Positions 13,610 to 15,075 of a stretch of 15,075 nucleotides of DNA are shown one piece after another. The notes under the pieces were generated by a model, which saw only the letters and a program-made list of their open reading frames with translations, ran no database searches and was not told the origin of the DNA. This DNA comes from Thermoguttaceae bacterium. GTDB lineage: Bacteria > Planctomycetota > Planctomycetia > Pirellulales > Thermoguttaceae. The position numbers and the translations under genes were made by a program. The DNA lies in contig JANLFZ010000067.1 of the NCBI GenBank assembly GCA_024653385.1, forward strand, positions 613-15,687. The letters are read 5' to 3'. How positions within the stretch are numbered: the first letter of the stretch is position 1; each line of letters begins with the position of its first letter.

Positions 13610-14425
13610 ATGACCACCGGACTGAAGATCCCGCTCCACGAGAGCATATCCGGCCAACTCGTCTTCCTTGGAACCGGCACGTCGCACGGGGTGCCCATGA
13701 TCGGCTGCGGCTGTCCGACCTGCACCAGCGTGAACCCCAAGAACCATCGCACGCGCTGCGCGGTGGCGATCGGCCTGCCCGGGGGGAACCTGCTCGTCGA
13801 TACGCCGCCCGAGCTGAGGATCCAGCTTCTGCGCGAGCGGATTGGCGTGATTCACGCGGTGGTGTACACGCACGGGCACGCCGACCACCTTTTCGGACTG
13901 GACGACTTGCGCATCTTCCCTCGGTACTTGGGACACGAGGTGCCGATCTACTGCGAGCCGGAGGTCGAGAGGATCATCCGCAGCGCCTTCGCCTACGCGT
14001 TCGACCCCGCCGTGCAGGGCTTTCCAGCCGGCGGAGTGCCCAAACTCGCGTTCCGGCCGATCGACGACGCGCCGTTCGAGGTGTTGGGGGCGCGAGTGGT
14101 TCCGGTGCGGATGGTTCACGGTTGGGCCAGGGCCCTGGGCTTTCGCGTGGGCAACGTGGCCTATTGCACGGACACCAAGGAGATCACGCTCTCGGGCGCG
14201 GCATTGCTCGAAGGGCTCGATGTGCTGATCCTCGATGGTCTGCGGCACGAGCCGCACTCGACGCACTTGAGCATCCGCGAGGCGCTGGAAGTCGTTGCCC
14301 GACTCAAACCCCGAAAGACCTATCTGACCCACGTATCGCACCGTTTGGAGCACGAGGCGACCAATCGCCTATTACCCCCGGGAGTGGAACTGGCCTACGA
14401 CGGCCTGCGCATCCCATTGACATAG
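13610..14425 (+). CDS. Metallo-beta-lactamase-fold hydrolase, PhnP-like
   Basis: The 271-residue protein shows a full metallo-beta-lactamase fold of the PhnP-like group. It has 'FLGTGTSHGVP' (19-29), then Cys33-x-Cys35-x2-Cys38 (GCGCPTC), a structural zinc knuckle typical of PhnP-type phosphodiesterases. The metal centre motif 'THGHADH' (87-93) follows, then His170 (MVHGWARA), Asp188 (YCTDTKE) and His241 (THVSH). PhnP cleaves cyclic phosphoribosyl phosphate, but no phn genes are here, so the substrate is likely another phosphodiester or ester. ATG 13610 is the start given; Shine-Dalgarno support is weak. The next gene begins 2 bases after the TAG stop, which suggests translational coupling with a nucleotide-sugar enzyme and a possible joint role in sugar-phosphate or cofactor metabolism. 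Confidence 0.88.
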   Translation: MTTGLKIPLHESISGQLVFLGTGTSHGVPMIGCGCPTCTSVNPKNHRTRCAVAIGLPGGNLLVDTPPELRIQLLRERIGVIHAVVYTHGHADHLFGLDDLRIFPRYLGHEVPIYCEPEVERIIRSAFAYAFDPAVQGFPAGGVPKLAFRPIDDAPFEVLGARVVPVRMVHGWARALGFRVGNVAYCTDTKEITLSGAALLEGLDVLILDGLRHEPHSTHLSIREALEVVARLKPRKTYLTHVSHRLEHEATNRLLPPGVELAYDGLRIPLT

Positions 14426-14427
14426 CG

Positions 14428-15057
14428 ATGTTGACCAGCGCGATGGATGTACGGAAGGACCTCGTGGATCGGCTTCGACCGCACGGGCAGGAGCACCTGG
14501 TGGCGTTTTGGGATTGTCTGGACGAGTCGCAGCGACGGTGGCTTGCCGCGGAAATCCGCGGCGTGGACCTGGCGCTGGTGACGCGCCTGTACCGCGACCC
14601 GGGCCGCCCGGACGCGATGCGCGACCTGGCCGATCGGGCTTCCTCGCCGCCCGCGATCCGCTTGGGCGATCGGCAGAAGCCTTTCCCGCCCGAGGCCGCG
14701 CGCCGTCGTGGCGAAGAGGCCCTGCGTGCCGGAAAGGTCGGCGCGATCCTTGTGGCCGGCGGCCAGGGCACCCGATTGGGTTTCGAGCACCCCAAGGGCA
14801 TGTTCCCGATCGGGCCCGTCTCGAACAAGTCGCTGTTTCAGCTCCACGTCGAGAAGCTCCTGGCGGCGGCACGCCGCCACGGCGTGCGCATCCCGTTGTA
14901 CCTGATGACCAGCCCGGCGACCCACGACGAAACGGTCGAGTACTTTGCCGCGCACCGCCGGTTCGGGCTGCCCGAGGACGATCTGCGCGTCTTCTGCCAG
15001 GGCACCATGCCGGCCGTCGATGCGGCCACGGGCCGGATCCTGCTCAGCGCCAGATGA
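14428..15057 (+). CDS. UDP-sugar pyrophosphorylase (UAP/UDPGP family), truncated by early stop
   Basis: This is the N-terminal 209 residues of a eukaryote-like UDP-N-acetylglucosamine/UDP-glucose pyrophosphorylase, which joins UTP and a sugar 1-phosphate to give a UDP-sugar and diphosphate. An N-terminal helical part ('LVAFWDCLDESQRRWL') precedes the nucleotide-binding signature 'LVAGGQGTRLGFEHPKGMFP' (108-127), then 'SNKSLFQLHVEKL', 'YLMTSPATHDETVEYF' and 'FCQGTMPAVD'. Family members are about 450-500 residues, and after 'TGRILLS' one expects a few residues leading to 'SPDGHGG'. Here the frame ends in Ala-Arg-TGA (15055-15057). Shifting by one base from about 15050 gives 'PDDRGARA', which fits better, so a frameshift or sequence error is likely. 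ATG 14428 follows the upstream stop by 2 bases; ATG 14443 is an alternative start. Confidence 0.85.
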   Translation: MLTSAMDVRKDLVDRLRPHGQEHLVAFWDCLDESQRRWLAAEIRGVDLALVTRLYRDPGRPDAMRDLADRASSPPAIRLGDRQKPFPPEAARRRGEEALRAGKVGAILVAGGQGTRLGFEHPKGMFPIGPVSNKSLFQLHVEKLLAAARRHGVRIPLYLMTSPATHDETVEYFAAHRRFGLPEDDLRVFCQGTMPAVDAATGRILLSAR

Positions 15058-15075
15058 TCGGGGCGCTCGAGCAGG

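Noticed and set aside
13567..14427. Upstream extension of the pyrophosphorylase frame as one 496-residue protein
   Set aside because: The added part lies out of frame within the metallo-hydrolase gene and is low complexity; family homology starts only after ATG 14428.
1..15075. CRISPR array, tRNA, rRNA, phage or defence island
   Set aside because: No regularly spaced direct repeats, no cloverleaf or rRNA segments, and no integrase, nuclease or toxin-antitoxin pair was seen. The ImmA/IrrE protein alone is not enough to call a defence or phage locus.

Overview
The window looks like chromosomal DNA from a high-GC planctomycete (Planctomycetota). This is an inference from gene content, not from a marker gene. 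The content includes a PQQ-type beta-propeller protein, a secreted DUF1080 (3-keto-disaccharide hydrolase) protein, a neutral-ceramidase-fold hydrolase, a lipoprotein with a transglutaminase core, secreted TPR proteins, and many single-gene units in alternating orientation. There are no rRNA or tRNA genes, no CRISPR array and no complete mobile element.

Layout. Positions 1-833 hold the 3' end of a beta-propeller gene (+). Next, on the minus strand, come a truncated IS1634-like transposase N-terminus (about 891-1061), an ImmA/IrrE-type metallopeptidase with a strong promoter and an overlapping palindromic operator, a secreted TPR protein, and a SpoU/TrmH-family RNA 2'-O-methyltransferase. A two-hairpin REP-like element follows at 3970-4038. 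The plus strand then carries an IlvD/Edd dehydratase and an Rrf2-family Fe-S type regulator. A transglutaminase-like lipoprotein (-) faces them. A 438-base gap at 8221-8658 with structured leader sequence precedes an unrecognised protein and a zinc-ribbon membrane protein (+). A second secreted TPR protein (-) is divergent from a neutral-ceramidase-family protein (+). The latter overlaps tail-to-tail with a DUF1080 protein (-). The last unit (+) pairs a PhnP-like metallo-beta-lactamase-fold hydrolase with a UDP-sugar pyrophosphorylase. The pyrophosphorylase frame stops early, 18 bases before the window end.

Most genes seem to be transcribed singly. The clearest operon is the hydrolase plus pyrophosphorylase pair, with 2 bases between stop and start. 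Four secreted or lipid-anchored proteins suggest envelope and polymer-processing functions. I did not find a convincing novel multi-gene system. The items most worth a second look are the ImmA/IrrE gene (altered HExxH motif plus operator), the structured leader before 8659, the REP-like element, the IS remnant and the broken pyrophosphorylase frame.
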